64,000 nt of DNA from Paracyclopina nana (taxonomy: Eukaryota > Arthropoda > Copepoda > Cyclopoida > Cyclopettidae), in NCBI GenBank assembly GCA_019096065.1, contig JAGUCH010000001.1, positions 10,912,001 through 10,976,000 on the forward strand, read 5' to 3'. Below the pieces are notes generated by a model. That model saw only the letters and a program-made list of their open reading frames with translations. It was not told the DNA's origin and did not search any database. Below, in pieces: positions 23,751-61,319 of this stretch (positions are counted from its first letter, which is position 1; each line of letters opens with the position of its first letter). The translations under genes and the position numbers were made by a program.

Positions 23751-24279
23751 TTTCGAACTTGAAAAACCATCAACTGGATCCAATTTATCATTCATTCCCA
23801 AAAATGGGAAGGGCACGTTGCAGCCATTTCCCGCTCAAAGCCGTAGTACATAATCCTGATAATAGAATAGCGTGGCTTCAAATGCATTGGCGGGAAGCTT
23901 GAAAAAGTAGTGCGCATTTGCTTTCCCCCTGTCTCTCGCATACTAATCGCTGCTCTATCACTTCGCAAAAGTAGTCTGCAGCGCCTTACAAAAGCGCCAC
24001 TTTACAACGTTGACAGTTCCTCGAAAAGCCTCTCTGGCTGCGCTGCACGCCTTTGTTGTGTTCCGCGAGCGCGCGCGAAGGTACGCGCGCGCGTCGTTGT
24101 TTTGGGCACGGCAAGCGCCTCTGCCTTGCGAAGCTATGCCGATGCTATGCTCAAGCGGGACGCGACGCGTAAATTGTACATTGCGCGCGCGTCATACCAA
24201 ACTGTCAAAGAAGCTTTGTGCGTCGGACGTTGCTAAATCATAACAATAACAACAACGGCCTTTGTCAATCGCCATAAAC
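23751..24279. promoter_or_regulatory. FBXW2 3' UTR and promoter region of the next gene, CpG-rich
   Basis: There is no supported coding exon. Around 24060-24200 runs of GCGCGCGC and CGCGACGCG make the stretch unusually CpG-dense for this window. It ends in an AAC-rich leader directly before the ATG at 24280. The plus-strand frames at 23910-24243 look like chance frames caused by the GC-rich bases. Confidence 0.4.
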
Positions 24280-25557
24280 ATGTCTGGTGTGTGGGAAGCC
24301 TTGTTCTACGAGGAAAAGCAAGACTGGATCTCAACCCTGGTGAACGGGGCCTCCAGCATCGCGGCCAACCTCGTGGAAATACCCTGCATGCTCCTGACGG
24401 CCTTGTCAGCCTACCTGGTTCTGGCCTTCGATTACGTCTGCCTTGGAGCCACGCTGGCCGCCGACCAACTTGGCCTTAAGGAATGGTGGGGCCTGGAACA
24501 CTCCATTTGGGCCTTCATGATCGCTCAAGCATTGGCAGTCTCGATCAAGATGAGCAAGGGCAGCACGAACGCTTTCGTGTTGCGCATGTTGTACAACCTC
24601 CAGTGCATGCTCACCTGGGGGTCTTTTTTGCTCATGCTCAACGGACTGCAAGGGGGCGTGGTCTTCGGGGGCAAATTCTACCACCCCTCCCTCGCCTTTG
24701 TGGCCATGACTCTGCAGATAATGAAGCTATTTCTGAGTCAAGTCAAGAACGAGTCGGACGGGTATGAACATGATGCCAAGCCAAGCTCCGAAAGCATCTA
24801 CACCTGCATGGAGATCCAGGAGAAAATTCTGGGCTACTATTCCAGCCTTTTCCTGTTTGTGGCCACCTTCGGTCTTCCCAAGCTGGATTGGGAGGCCGAT
24901 CCCACGCCCTGGATGGCAGCTTTGCCTGTCATGGCCTTTATGTATCACGGACCGACTTTTATGGAGAAATTGTCAAAGAGTGTCACTCCTGATGCCAATG
25001 GCTCCGCAGTTGCTATTGAGGGAGCTTCGGAGGAGCCTGCTAAGGCTGAAGAAGCCGACCCTGTCAAGTCCGACCCTGCCAAGCCAACTGAGGAGCCAGC
25101 AAAGCCTGCTGAAGAAAAACAAGAACCTGGATCTGAGAAACCTGCTGAACCCGAAGTGAGCGAGAAAGTCAATTTGTGCTCGGTGGCTCTACAACGTCTA
25201 TCTGGACTTTGCTCCAGATGCGTCTCCATGGTCAATTGTTTGACTGCCAAGGCCTGCTGCTCTGCAAAGTTAGCCTGCTGCAAAATTTCGGCGCTCCCTT
25301 GGCCAGCCATCTTTGAAGTTGTTGTCAACTTGGGCATCGCCTCCGGAATGACCCTGTCTTACTGGAACCTGACGGAGGACAAGCTGGTGTTTGCAGCCCC
25401 TGCTCTGGCCTTACTCGCACCCATGATCTTGGCCAAACTCGAGGCCAGAAATTGGCTCGACTCCAAAGGCATCCACCTCGCATCTGCCCTCCTCAAGACC
25501 TTGTCGTTGAGCGCCCAGTATTACATTTTCCGCACGTACATCTCGCAACCCATCTGA
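24280..25557 (+). CDS. Multi-pass membrane protein of unknown family, single exon
   Basis: An uninterrupted 425-residue frame from ATG 24280 (context AAACATG) to TGA 25557. I do not recognise the family. The first 250 residues carry about six hydrophobic segments: VEIPCMLLTALSAYLVLAFD, a segment around AFMIAQALAVSI, CMLTWGSFLLMLNG, LAFVAMTLQIMKLFL, SSLFLFVATFGL and MAALPVMAFMYHG. A 45-residue linker of repeated EEPAK/KPAEE follows, then a Cys-rich stretch (ACCSAKLACCK) and two or three more hydrophobic segments ending in YYIFRTYISQPI. An in-frame Met lies six codons upstream at 24262; the inner Met is preferred on context. The lack of introns contrasts with all neighbouring genes and could mean a retrocopy. 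Codon use looks well constrained, so it is probably functional. Confidence 0.8.
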   Translation: MSGVWEALFYEEKQDWISTLVNGASSIAANLVEIPCMLLTALSAYLVLAFDYVCLGATLAADQLGLKEWWGLEHSIWAFMIAQALAVSIKMSKGSTNAFVLRMLYNLQCMLTWGSFLLMLNGLQGGVVFGGKFYHPSLAFVAMTLQIMKLFLSQVKNESDGYEHDAKPSSESIYTCMEIQEKILGYYSSLFLFVATFGLPKLDWEADPTPWMAALPVMAFMYHGPTFMEKLSKSVTPDANGSAVAIEGASEEPAKAEEADPVKSDPAKPTEEPAKPAEEKQEPGSEKPAEPEVSEKVNLCSVALQRLSGLCSRCVSMVNCLTAKACCSAKLACCKISALPWPAIFEVVVNLGIASGMTLSYWNLTEDKLVFAAPALALLAPMILAKLEARNWLDSKGIHLASALLKTLSLSAQYYIFRTYISQPI

Positions 25558-26898
25558 GATGAGGCTCAACTGCCAGTCGCAATGACCTTTGCGGACAATA
25601 TGGATGGTGTGATGGAGAACATTCCTATTTCCGCAGAGGACGGCCGTAACGGGGTCTTTGTCCTCGTGTCAGCCGTTTCTGTGCTTTCCGGAGTCGTCCC
25701 AACGCTGTAAAAAAGTACTTTTTCGTTTTTTGCCAATCGTCTTTTCCAAGGGGAGCCGAGTTCCTCTCCTGTTCTGTGAACGAATGCCAAATTAATTTCC
25801 TTAGTCATTCTTCGTAATATTATTTTGGGGTGAATTTTTAACCTGCGGTTACGGAAAGTACACTAATCCTTAAATCTTCAGTTAAGTAGAAACAAAGAAA
25901 CGAATCTCATTGCCTGGCAGTTTTGGTTTCATAACGAGCCAAAGAAACAGAGTACAAAGAAAATAATAATGTGTGAAAGCTCTCCCTCCTCCCTTCTACC
26001 TATATATTATTATAAAAATGTAGCGGATACTTAAAATACGGATGACACTCATGATCTCGCATACTAACAACACTTTCTGCATGTACGTTATAACGCTGTT
26101 CTTTCATCGTGCAACAAACATCCGCCTTCCAGTATTGGTAAAGAAAAACTATGTACTATAAAAAAAGGGCCACAGTGTAGAAATAAAAACCATTGCTCTC
26201 TGTTCAGACCGTGTAATATATTTTGATTTTTGTTCTGTTTAATTGTCACCATTGCAATGCAGTAGCATTATTATTCATCTCCAAATGCACTCATTCCAAA
26301 TCAGATCATCAGCAGCAAATCGGTGTGTGAGTGTATGAGTACAAGCCTTAATTGGTAGTACGTGAGTAGAAAATTCCTCGTCTTCTAAAATATTCTACGG
26401 TTGAGGCAATACATTTTCGTGTGAAATGGCCGAATTAAGCAGCTGCTGCTAGGGGAAGCATTTCGTGTTTGTACGTTAGTAGTAGTGTCCAAAAAAGTTA
26501 ATTGGGGGAAGTCTCTTTTTTGGAATTGCTTAATCGGGCCACCTCTGAAACTGAAGAAAACACTGTAGCAAGGCGATCATCAAATACAGTTTTTGCTGTT
26601 TGTATAAGAAGCTTCATGTTAGTTTGTTTGTGCAGGAAAATCTCCCGTCATCACAACTTCTTCTTCATCTTCTTGTTCAACTAATAAATCATGCTACTAT
26701 TATCTTGCACACCACCAAGAATAACATCCTCGAAATGATGCCAGGAAATTCAGGTTTAATCACAGATGGGTTGAACTGGCTTTGTCGTTGAAGGCAAACT
26801 GTTAGTACTTGTCTTGCACTGCTACACTTCTTCTGGAAGAGAATTTCAAAGGAGGAGGAGAAGGAGGGAATCTTGACAGGGTTGAAGAATGTTTTTTG
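25558..26898. other. Convergent 3' regions of the membrane-protein gene and the sodium channel
   Basis: No coding exon is supported. AATAAA at 26182-26187 on the plus strand, about 625 bp past the stop, is a candidate poly(A) signal for the upstream gene. On the minus strand ATTAAA (TTTAAT near 26755 and 26237) are candidates for the sodium channel, whose stop codon is at 26899-26901. Confidence 0.45.
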
Positions 26899-49604
<22,706 letters not shown>

Positions 49605-49841
49605 GTCAACGACGGATGAGTTGTGTTAGAGCTGCTGGTCGTCCTCCACCTTGTCGTCGATGCAGTCCTCCTTCTTGGCGTTGATGTTGCTGGTGTTGTT
49701 GTCGTCGTCGTCGCCGTTGTCGCCTTCGTCGGAGGCTGTCGAGAAGATCACCACGGTTGTTGGCAGCAGCAGAAGTAGCAAGGACGACAACAACCCCAGA
49801 GGCAAGGTCTGTGTGGAAATCAAGCATTACCAATGCTTGTC
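49605..49841 (-). promoter_or_regulatory. para 5' UTR exon with a 73-codon upstream ORF
   Basis: On the minus strand an acceptor TTTCGTTGCAG gives an exon start at 49841, continuous with the para start codon at 49604. Within it an ATG at 49827 opens a 73-codon frame, rich in Arg and Gln, that stops at TGA 49606-49608, one base before the para ATG (TGACATG). A frame of this kind could restrict translation of the channel. The leader also contains GAC/AAC triplet runs. Confidence 0.45.
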
Positions 49842-52800
49842 CTGCAACGAAATATCGATTTCAGAACCAATAGCTGTGCATTAGGCTAATTAAAAAAAAT
49901 GACCACATCATTTTGGCCGCGTGCCAATAATATAATTTGCTTTCGGCAAGGTTGGTGGGGGAATCCGGGAGAGGAGGAAGGCATCAGCCATGTGGAAAGT
50001 GACAGCCAGAAATCCCAATTGACGCCTTATAGCAAGGTTGAAAATCGGGGAAACACCTTCTTCTCCCCAGCAAGCAAGGATTGCGCGGGGCACAATATGG
50101 CAAGTGAGAATAATATTGAGTCTGATAAAGATGGATCCCAGCTCTAGTGGAAATCAGATACAGGAGGATTGGTAATGAGAGAAGAATACCATTCGCCTCT
50201 TGGCCGGACAGCCAAGAATGCTTGCATAGAGCCCTGCTCATTGTGAGCTCCCAGCTGCTGCTCGCTTTTATTCATGCCAAGTTTGACAACGCACCAGAAA
50301 AAGTTTCACACACACGAAAAAAAAGTTGACCCCGGGAAACGAGGACCGTATTGATTGACTTTCCTAAAATGATAATTTAGTCCCCAAAGTTCCAGGTCTC
50401 CTTCCCTCTCTCCATCCGCCTGACAGGGCCGAAAGTTTGGCGAAATTTCGACAGTTGAGTAATTCGAGGAAGTGATCGACCACGGATCACCAACTTTGCC
50501 AACATCACCGTAGTTTTACCACCAACGACTGACTATACACTAGAGCAGGGCAGAAACAATGCACTGTAAATTCTCCTAGTGGCTGGCTGGCTACTGCGTC
50601 TGAAAATTATGTATGACCTCAGCCTCGAGGCCTACAGCGAGGAGAATACGAAATTATTCGCCCGGCCTCCATATCAGCTCTCGAGTGTTCCACATTGGCT
50701 CCATTCGATTAATCATCATTTGCCCTCATCCTTTTCATTGAAAAGTTTCCTTAGTGGCATCAGCAGCTCTCGTGTTCCAATTCTTTAAATCCGGATAGGC
50801 GAAAAAGTTTGCCATATCAGGAATATGGTAAGGAGCAATCATGATGATCCGCGCACAGCCAGCTAAGAAGATTTCTTCTCTGGCGCCAATGGATTTGTTT
50901 CAACGTCGGCCTAAAAAGGGTGAAAGCAGTGCTTGATGCCATCGAGAAAGCTACTTGACGCCTACTTCACCGAAGGTCAAGAGTCAAGCACGAAAATGAC
51001 CCCAATGCTGAACATACAATCTTGGCCACTGTTTTCACTCCCCCCATCACGAGAAGAAGAGATATCTTCCATTTTCTCAAAGCCAAAAACTGGAGAGCAA
51101 AAAAGGGCCATCTTTTGAGATGTGTGCTGCTGCTGCCGCGGCTCGGTTTTGAATAGGCGCGAAAAGCCTTTGACTGAGGGCAACCATGAGTGCAAAAGCT
51201 AAATAAAGCTGAAAAAGGAGAGAGAGAGCTACAAACGAGCCATTTGGAGCTGCCTCCGCCCATAATATGTGCCACTGCTGAGGTTGCCACATTAAAAAAG
51301 TTAAGGGCCTCCTCAGCCCTACAACAACCACAGACACGACGAACGACATGAGGATGGGGGAAAGATGCTATTGGGAACAATGGGCAAGTTAATAACTCGT
51401 AACACATCTTATTATTATGATGGAGGCAGTAGAAAAAGCCCAATTCATCATAGTTCACGATTTGACAGCAATACGCGCTAGCTGCCATTGGCATAGGTAA
51501 ATTAAATCGTCATGCTAACTGAAGAGCTCGCATGTCCAAATTGGCTATCTAAATACCGAGTGGATATGCGTATATGGAAATAAGCAGTCGTATTTGCATT
51601 AGCTCTCTATCAATCAGCATCAAAAGTAATAGGGAAAGAGAGGACTAGAGCAAATGTGAGGCTCCAGCCATTAAATATAGCTAGCCGGCTGGGCGAGCTT
51701 AATTTTCAATAAATTCAAAGACTCATCTGAAGCTTTCTCGCATTTAAAGGGATATATGCATGCATGGCTATGGTCGCGTGGCGGCTATCCTCCAATCCTT
51801 AATGGCGCGAGATTTGGCTTTCCATTGCTTTTCTCGGATTCCCTTGAGGGCTATATCAATGGCAGATTGGGCCACCATTTTATGGCTTATAACAAACTAT
51901 TTCTTCAGGAATCGTCTCTCACGATTTCTCAATGAGCACGCCAATCGATACTTTGAATTTTATTGTAATATTGATGATGCAGAGCAGTTGCATGGCAACA
52001 CGCAATCAAATGCAATTTTTGCTGCGAGACAAAGAGGGCTATGACGACGACCACGGAGCAATATGAGGAATGCTACAAGACAAAACAGGGCAGAAAGCAA
52101 GAAAAACGGCTACACAATCGAGAGAGTTTAGGCTTTGGCAGGCGCTCGATTGATTGCGAAAACTTTTTGTCCAGACAATTTTCTGCACAAAAAGTCCCCC
52201 CCCGCGATTCGATCGGATATTGACGGAAATAATGGGGTAGATCTTCCCCTTTGTCATTTCGCGAGTCACAAAAATGCATCATTCAAATGGGATGCGCTGC
52301 TGCTTTTTCCTTAATTAAGCGTGTATTTATGCTGTGTTCACTTACCAAGGAAATTGTTTCCTTCCGTTAAATTGCGTTTTACTTAAGCCTCCTATTTCAG
52401 AACTAATCATTTTTACTCACTTTTCATAGCTTCAATTAGGCCACTTTTCCGACCTCTTTTGGTCATATGAGGTAGAAGTGCTTTGATTAATCAGAAGCAC
52501 GAAAACTTAAGCATTTCGTTTAAGGCTGTCGTAAGATTTTAAGGAAACGAGGCATAGATGAACACCCTATTAGACTCTGAGAAGTGAAAAAATAAAGATT
52601 TGTAAAATATGATCGTCATTCAAATTGCAAGGAAGTCCAGAAGGCAAATAGTGCCTATGCAAGGTTGCATTTGCAACTATGCTGCGGTTGTTAAAAATAC
52701 TATATCTGAGGCAGAAAACTTTCCGCCAGATTCCAAGTTTCAGGGGCAAATTTTCTAAAGAGCAAAAGTAGAACAAGGATGGGCAGCAACCGTAGCAAGT

Positions 52801-55800
52801 TTGAAAGGCCTTCTAATTCGACCAAGAGTACGAGGCGACCTACATTATTTTAGCAGACATAAAATCAGCCTTTTGAGAAGACTTTTTGCAAGCAGTCCAC
52901 TTTTTTCCGAGATGATGAGACACGATAGCTACTCAGCTAACTTTAATCAATATAACGATGAACACGTGTAAAATTGCATACTGTACGAAAGTAGGCAAAA
53001 TGATCCCACCTCGTGCAAGGAATGTTAAGGCGGGATTTTTGGAAAGCTAACCTCGAGCCGCAGAGGAGGACAAGGGAAGAGTCGGCCAAAAGAAGAAACA
53101 AGGACGACGATGATGGTGACAATACAATAAAAGACGTAGGAGAAAGATGAAAAATCTCAGCCTTCATCCTCTCGAAGAAAAGATTTATTAAGTCTTTCTT
53201 TGGCAAAGGTCGCCGATGCTCCTGCTACTTCTCCGACACTGCTCCTATTCCCCCTTTTCCAGGTTCACAGCCAAGAATAAAAAACTTAACAAAATCAATA
53301 GAGAAAGGGAGATACATTCTGTAGATGAGGCAATGCTATATCCAGCAGGGGAAAACACGAGAAGGCCTAAAGAACACTCAGCTTTGGTGAGTCATGGCGA
53401 TAAAGTGGCCATAAAATGGCAACTAGCACAAAAGATGTGGGTTCGATGAAGATATTTTTTACAATCAGCCCAGGGCTTTCAACTTTTTGACCCAATTGCA
53501 GGAATGGCATGCCGCCATTAACTTGCCATTAGAGTAATTGTTCATAAAAATTCTATGGCAGCTTATTGAATATTTCGAGCACACGCACCAGCAGCAGCCA
53601 GTGAGCTCCAAGCTCGTCAGGCATTTCGTTCGCACAATGCGAATTTTCAATTTTAAGCACAATAAAACTCTGAAGGAAATCGATTTCAAGCCAGCAGTTC
53701 ACAATGAAAAAAGTGCCTAGCAACATTCAGGGGAAAGAGGAGATGAGTCAAAAGAGTACAATAAAAGGCTGGTAGATTTTTAGTGGCCTTTTCTAGCAGA
53801 ACGAGGCGTGACATGCGCATCTTGCTAAGTGGATCTCATACAGTTCAATAGACTATTTGGTCAGCATAACGTGATACAGTATACTGCTGCACCTCTGAAA
53901 GCATCTTGGAAATCAGCTGATCTGGACTCGCTTCTCACTTGATTCTAGCTGAGCTCATAGCTACTTAGCGTGGAGAGGCATTTAGCACAGCCATTCCTGC
54001 TTACCTTGAAGATCTAGAAGTGTTTTAGCACATCTTGCTGCCTCGCTGGGTGACACACTGTATTAATAGTCGTGACATGGAAGACTACTTTGGTCTCCTT
54101 GCCAACAAAATGACTCTCAGCTGTCATCTGATCTTCTTGATCATCAATGCACATTCACACTCCTTCTGTCTTTTCACTGTTGAGATGAGCCTAACAAAAG
54201 AAATCCTCCTCTATGTCGTGGTCGTCGTGATCATCGCATGCTAATGCCAGCAGTAGCCCAAAAAATCAATGGCTACACCCACTAAAACTCAGCTGCTGCT
54301 GCCCGCGGGGATGGTGATGGGGCTTTCAAAAATTAATTCCTTCTTCGTTTGCAACTACGGTGGCGGAGTGAAAGGAAGATTCGGGCTAAAAAAGTTGATT
54401 GGCACCGACACCAACTTTTTTATTGTCTCACTCCGATCATTATCACACTTGCACTGGATTGCACGAGGAATTGTAGTCAGCTATCGGCGGATGCTCTGCA
54501 ATGTTTCCTGCTTAATTCCAAATCTGATTGGGGTGCTTGGAAAGCACCTTTGCACTTTCACACACCACAACACATTGCGGCCTTTTTTCACTAGAAAGGC
54601 TCACACACACACACACATTGCACACACTCGAGCAGACAACTAGGATACAGTGGAACCACTCGCGTCGATGCAACGCCAAAAAGGCCCATTCATGAAGAAA
54701 GCTACTATACGCCTACTACGGCACCAGCTTTCTAGAAACACAACAAGAAAAGGTTCTTCGCTCCTCAATGCTACTGCTTATACCAGGAATAATGTGAGAC
54801 AACTTGCTAAGATGGCACAACCCATAATAATTGGTCATATCCCATACGAGCTGTCAAAACGAGCCTAGCCTTCTTCAATCATCTTCAAACGAGCAGAAAT
54901 CAGCGGGGGGCAATATGAAGAAGATGAGCTCAGGAAAAACGAACAAGGTAACAAATGAAGACAATAAAACTGCATAGACTATTTCCATGGTAAATGTGTC
55001 CCAAGCGCGTTCGTCGACCGTCGTTTACGTAAAGCTCGTGTGATCGCGCACAGCAACTCCTAGACCGAAAATCGGCTTTCGTTTCGCCGTCGAATTCGTC
55101 TCACGGGGCTTTCTAATTTGGCCTTGGTGGCCTTCGAAGCTGCAGTGCCTTCAACGCGCGATCAGTAGTGACAGATCGAAATGGCTCTGATCTGGAGAGG
55201 CGATCCACCACTATATCGGCCCAAGCTAATGAGTATATCATAGAGTTGTAGCTTTCCCTCTCGGAAATTCCCGCATTTAATGCTCCCGTCAATTTGGTTG
55301 GGACCATGACGATAAAACAAATTGCAAATAATTTGAAGAATGACGGAGGCGAAACTGGTTTTCGCGATCAGCAAAAAAGGGTCAGAGCTAATGTGCATAT
55401 CTAAAAATCCAACTCGATAATAATTGACTTATTACTTATTTAAAGCAACCAATGTGCGACAAACGTTCAGTTCTCACGATGAAACTGGGCCAAGAAGTGT
55501 CAGGCAAACTTGCAGAAATCTACCTTAAGTTAATGCCCGAAAATGCGCAAATATTGCTTTAACCCAAGTAACACGAGCGGGTAAAACTTTCAAATTAAGT
55601 GTGTTGGTTTTTAGGCGTCATAAGTGAGTTGATGATAAAAATGTCTCACCTTGTGCGAGAAGATTTGTGGCGTCAATCAACACGAAACCACGGTTTAAGG
55701 CACGAGATGATCACTGGCCAAGATGTCAAGACAGGTCTGTTGTATCTAAGCCTGCCTGCAACCACATGCCATATGCTGACCGGTCGACAGTGGGGAAATC

Positions 55801-58196
55801 TGAGGCAAAAATACCACGCAGGTTTTCTGCCTCGCTTCATGAAGTGGCGAACCTCGTTCGTCCACTGCACCGAGCATCACTCTGGTCAATCCCATTTTTC
55901 TGCATTTTCCCCTCGTGCAATTGCTTCTACCTTCTCCTCCACGGGGAGGTTAATTTCCATCGACTGGGCCATAACCAGAATCACCAACTCCTCCTGGGTC
56001 CTAAAAAAGTCACCTATAAATCTCGCACTCCCCTTTTTGCATGCACTACTGTTTGGCTAGAATAACTGGTACTAACCGTCAAGGATATGCTGGGTACGTC
56101 TTGCACGTCATCATCCTCGTTAGAATTTCTCGCCCTGGGATACGTTCATGATTCCCGAAAATTCTGGATGCGCCATAAAAGGAGAGTCGTTTCTCCGAGG
56201 TCTTCTATTTCATGAAATGAAGTTTTTCAAAGATAATCTGATGATGAAAAAAATATTTGAATGCCAACTGAATGAATGTCAAGGCCGCGTTATGTTTTAA
56301 GAGCTAATTTCGCCAGCTGCACATGAAATGGTACGCTTAATATTGAATAAAGGATTCGGTTACCTTGGTTGTCATTCTCCTTTTTTTGAAGCCTTTTTTC
56401 CGTATAATCGTGATAGCCAAAGGATTCATAGCATGCTACATAACAATTGACAAAGCCAGCTTGTGAGTCCAGAAAATTGCAGTTTTTTCGCAGTGAACGG
56501 TGAAAGATCATTGATTTCTGCAAAAGGAAAATGTCAAGATATAGAACAAGCAGGCGGACGACCAAATTATGGCATTACCTTGGCTTATTACGAATTTCCG
56601 TAACTGAACTTTTTACCATGTGATCGCCAATTTTGGGGCATGCAAATCTCCATATCTTCAACTATGAAAATATGGGCTTAATCTTGAGTGAGCACGGTAA
56701 AATGATTTTAGCCTGGGGTTAGCCATGGCAACTTGGGTCTTGGACATTATCGATTCATTTCATCAGACGAGCTCAGTCATCCTGGTTTATCAGGAGAACA
56801 AAGTCTCTTAATTGGCAGATATGTTCGTATTAGGAGTGTCACATTTTGCCACACCTGAATGGCCAATGATAACAAAACGACACAATTTTCAGAAGAGGTT
56901 CACAAGTCGAATATACTGACCTGCTTCACAATTGTGTGTTTGACCGCTATGAATGGCCATTTAAACCAGCTGAGAATTTTTGCCTGCAAGATGATTAAAT
57001 TAAGGTTATCTAAATGGTACTTAAAAGATAAGACAAGCGACGAAAGTTACCTGCATGTTTTCACTCTTTTGAGCTACATATTCCGATTTCCAATTTTCAG
57101 CTAAATTCAGGTTCATTCACGATATGTCCAGAATTGCGTATTCAAGGCAATTCAGAGCAATCTCGTCTTCACAACAGAGCTTGTTCAGCTGAGAGTGAGA
57201 AATTCTTGTTAAAACCAGTTACTCGTTGCACCCTTGAGGCTAAACGGAATGGAACATAAACGTTCGAAAAGAGCCACAATATTTCGGGAAAATTATCGCT
57301 AACTTTACATTGGCTTTGGATTTGCATATTTTCGCGAAATAAAAGAGTTCTCGTAGTTAAAAAAAGGAAACATGTGAAAAATGTAGTGTACTGAAAAAAA
57401 GAACATCAAGCTCCGAACGGGTGAATGAAATTGGTAAGGTTTAGTGATGTTGATTTTTATGTTGCGCTTTCACACCTAATCTCAGAACCGACTTTGTAGT
57501 TTTGAGGCTCTCTTTGTACGGTAATCAACGTATGAATTTTTAATTCTCGGGTTTATCGCAAGCATTCACGAGTGAAAATAAGTGCAATATATTTTTAAGG
57601 TGTTTTTGGATCTTTAATTTTCTTTGTTACCTTTGCTATTCACGAAATATTATCCAAGATTTATTAGTTCACACGGAAGACCTAGAATTTCGAACTGTTT
57701 CAAACCTCGGTTTTTTGGAAGCAGAAACTTTCATCAAAAACAGCCATTCTGGAATTTCTTTTCAACTTTAATAGTGGTGCTTAAAATATGGATTTCAACT
57801 GATGAAATCTATGACACGCTTGCATTTCAAAAGTTCTTGGCCAGATATGTATGAAAGGCCATAATTTGCATCTGTAATGAATGTCTTACGAAAAACCGAT
57901 TTGAACAGTGCGTGTGATTGATGTTCTTGCGCGCAGCTTGCAGATGATAGCTAGATTGGTAGCTGAAATCAAGAAAAGGTGTCCGGCCACCTTGAACAAT
58001 GAATCATCCAGTCTAGGTTTTTAACAATTAATTCTTTAGTGCAAAGTGTCAGCGTAAATTAGTATTTTTAGCGCAGCGCCAGCATAAGCAGCAGCAACTG
58101 TTGCTCTGAGAATTCTGCTTTCTCCCTTTAATATCATCTGCAACTGTTGTATTGATTTTCCTCTGAAGTAGTCAAAAAAGTTGTGGTTGTACGAAA
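49842..58196. other. Long stretch without a supportable gene, upstream of para and of MEK
   Basis: About 8.4 kb between two divergent genes (para on minus, MEK on plus). The frames are short, low in complexity, and lack consistent splice signals. The longest (55599-56060, plus) has no recognisable domain. Non-coding 5' exons and promoters of para probably lie here. An AC run sits near 54602-54617. Confidence 0.5.
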
Positions 58197-60170
<1,974 letters not shown>

Positions 60171-60296
60171 TGAATTCCAAAAAATGCATTGCTACCATGT
60201 TTTAGCTCTCTCGTCATATTGGGAGAACAACAATTTAACCCCTTTGTCACATTATTATCATTGACTTTCTAGAATTATGCAATTATACACCACAAA

Positions 60297-60302
60297 AATA
60301 AA
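60297..60302 (+). terminator. Polyadenylation signal AATAAA after MEK
   Basis: Canonical AATAAA 127 bp after the MEK stop codon at 60168-60170. The gap to the converging next gene (stop at 60445) is only about 140 bp. Confidence 0.55.
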
Positions 60303-60444
60303 CATCTCGTAAGCCTCTCCGGAAAAGTAACGAGTCATATTACAAAGTATGACTTCATGCTTTTTTACCCTAAGTACACGCACACATGGCTTTGCATCTT
60401 TTATGTGCATAATGAGGTTTTTTATTAAGGTTCCTGCCATTAAC

Positions 60445-61319
60445 TTATATAGATCTGGTAGTGGTGATGACGGTCACGCGGCTATTTTTGACAGAAAATA
60501 GAAAGTCAATTAGGAACAAAATTCCCGCCACAATACAAAGACATCCCAGAGCCATTTGCTCAGTATGGTCTCTGTATTGCCTTTGGGCAACTTGCACGGT
60601 CAGGGCTCCAATGGTTATGAACAGTATTCCTCCGATGAAGTTGATAAAAAGCTCCTGAAATCCACAAAAATGCATATAAACGTTTTGTTATGTAAGTTTT
60701 AAAGCTCTCTTTTTAGATGCCAGCTGATCTATGGAAGAACTTTGTAGGCTAAAGGTTCAAGGGATTTGAGAGAGGAATAAAAAATTAAGGAATCTTGTAA
60801 TGGCTGCACTAGACTTTTTCCGCCTTTCCAAATGTACCAGGAATTTTTCAGATATAGTACATTCTTTCTTTCATTGGCAAAAATTGTAGATAAAGAAAAG
60901 TGAATGAATGAGAAAAATCCAAAGAGGTGAATCTTAATTTAGACGTATATATCCTCAACGGGGAGTGTACCTTAGGTTTCAATTCTATAGAATTTACCAA
61001 AAAAGTCAAGTTGGCACCCAAAAGGTACGTGCAAAAAACGGCCGGAACAATAATGGCGTATCCGACCACGGTTCCAATTCCCAAAAAGGTGTGATCGACG
61101 CCTCCAAAGAAGAGAATGCTGCCATCTTTGCTGCCCAGCCTTGCCAAAAGCAAGCAAGCCATCACAACAACCTGAAAAAGTGACGAATAGGCAAACTTAA
61201 ATATAACCATGCATGACAAAAGACAGGAAATATTTAATTAGAGCAACGCTTACAAACTCAAAGATCTTCAGAATTCCAGTGGGAGTCCGAAGGACAATTG
61301 TATTCAAGGTGATTCCCAT
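60445..61319 (-). CDS. Small four-TM membrane protein, MARVEL-like
   Basis: Three exons: 61254-61319, 60971-61171 and 60445-60654, all phase 0, 158 residues. The start ATG at 61319 has a good context (CCACCATGG). Four hydrophobic segments are visible: ILKIFEFVVVMACLLLARLG, then GIGTVVGYAIIVPAVFCTYL, then LFINFIGGILFITIGALTV, and CLCIVAGILFLIDFLFSV. Size and layout match MARVEL-domain proteins, including the arthropod septate-junction protein Snakeskin, but no diagnostic residue was confirmed, so no symbol is given. Intron 2 (316 bp) is longer than the local norm. It converges on MEK with about 140 bp between the MEK poly(A) signal and its stop. Confidence 0.75.

Noticed and set aside
55599..56060. 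153-codon plus-strand frame, and a minus-strand exon-like piece near 55960-56010
   Set aside because: The plus frame has no family signature. The minus piece has an acceptor-like CTTTTTTAG and a donor-like GTAGAA but no partner exons.
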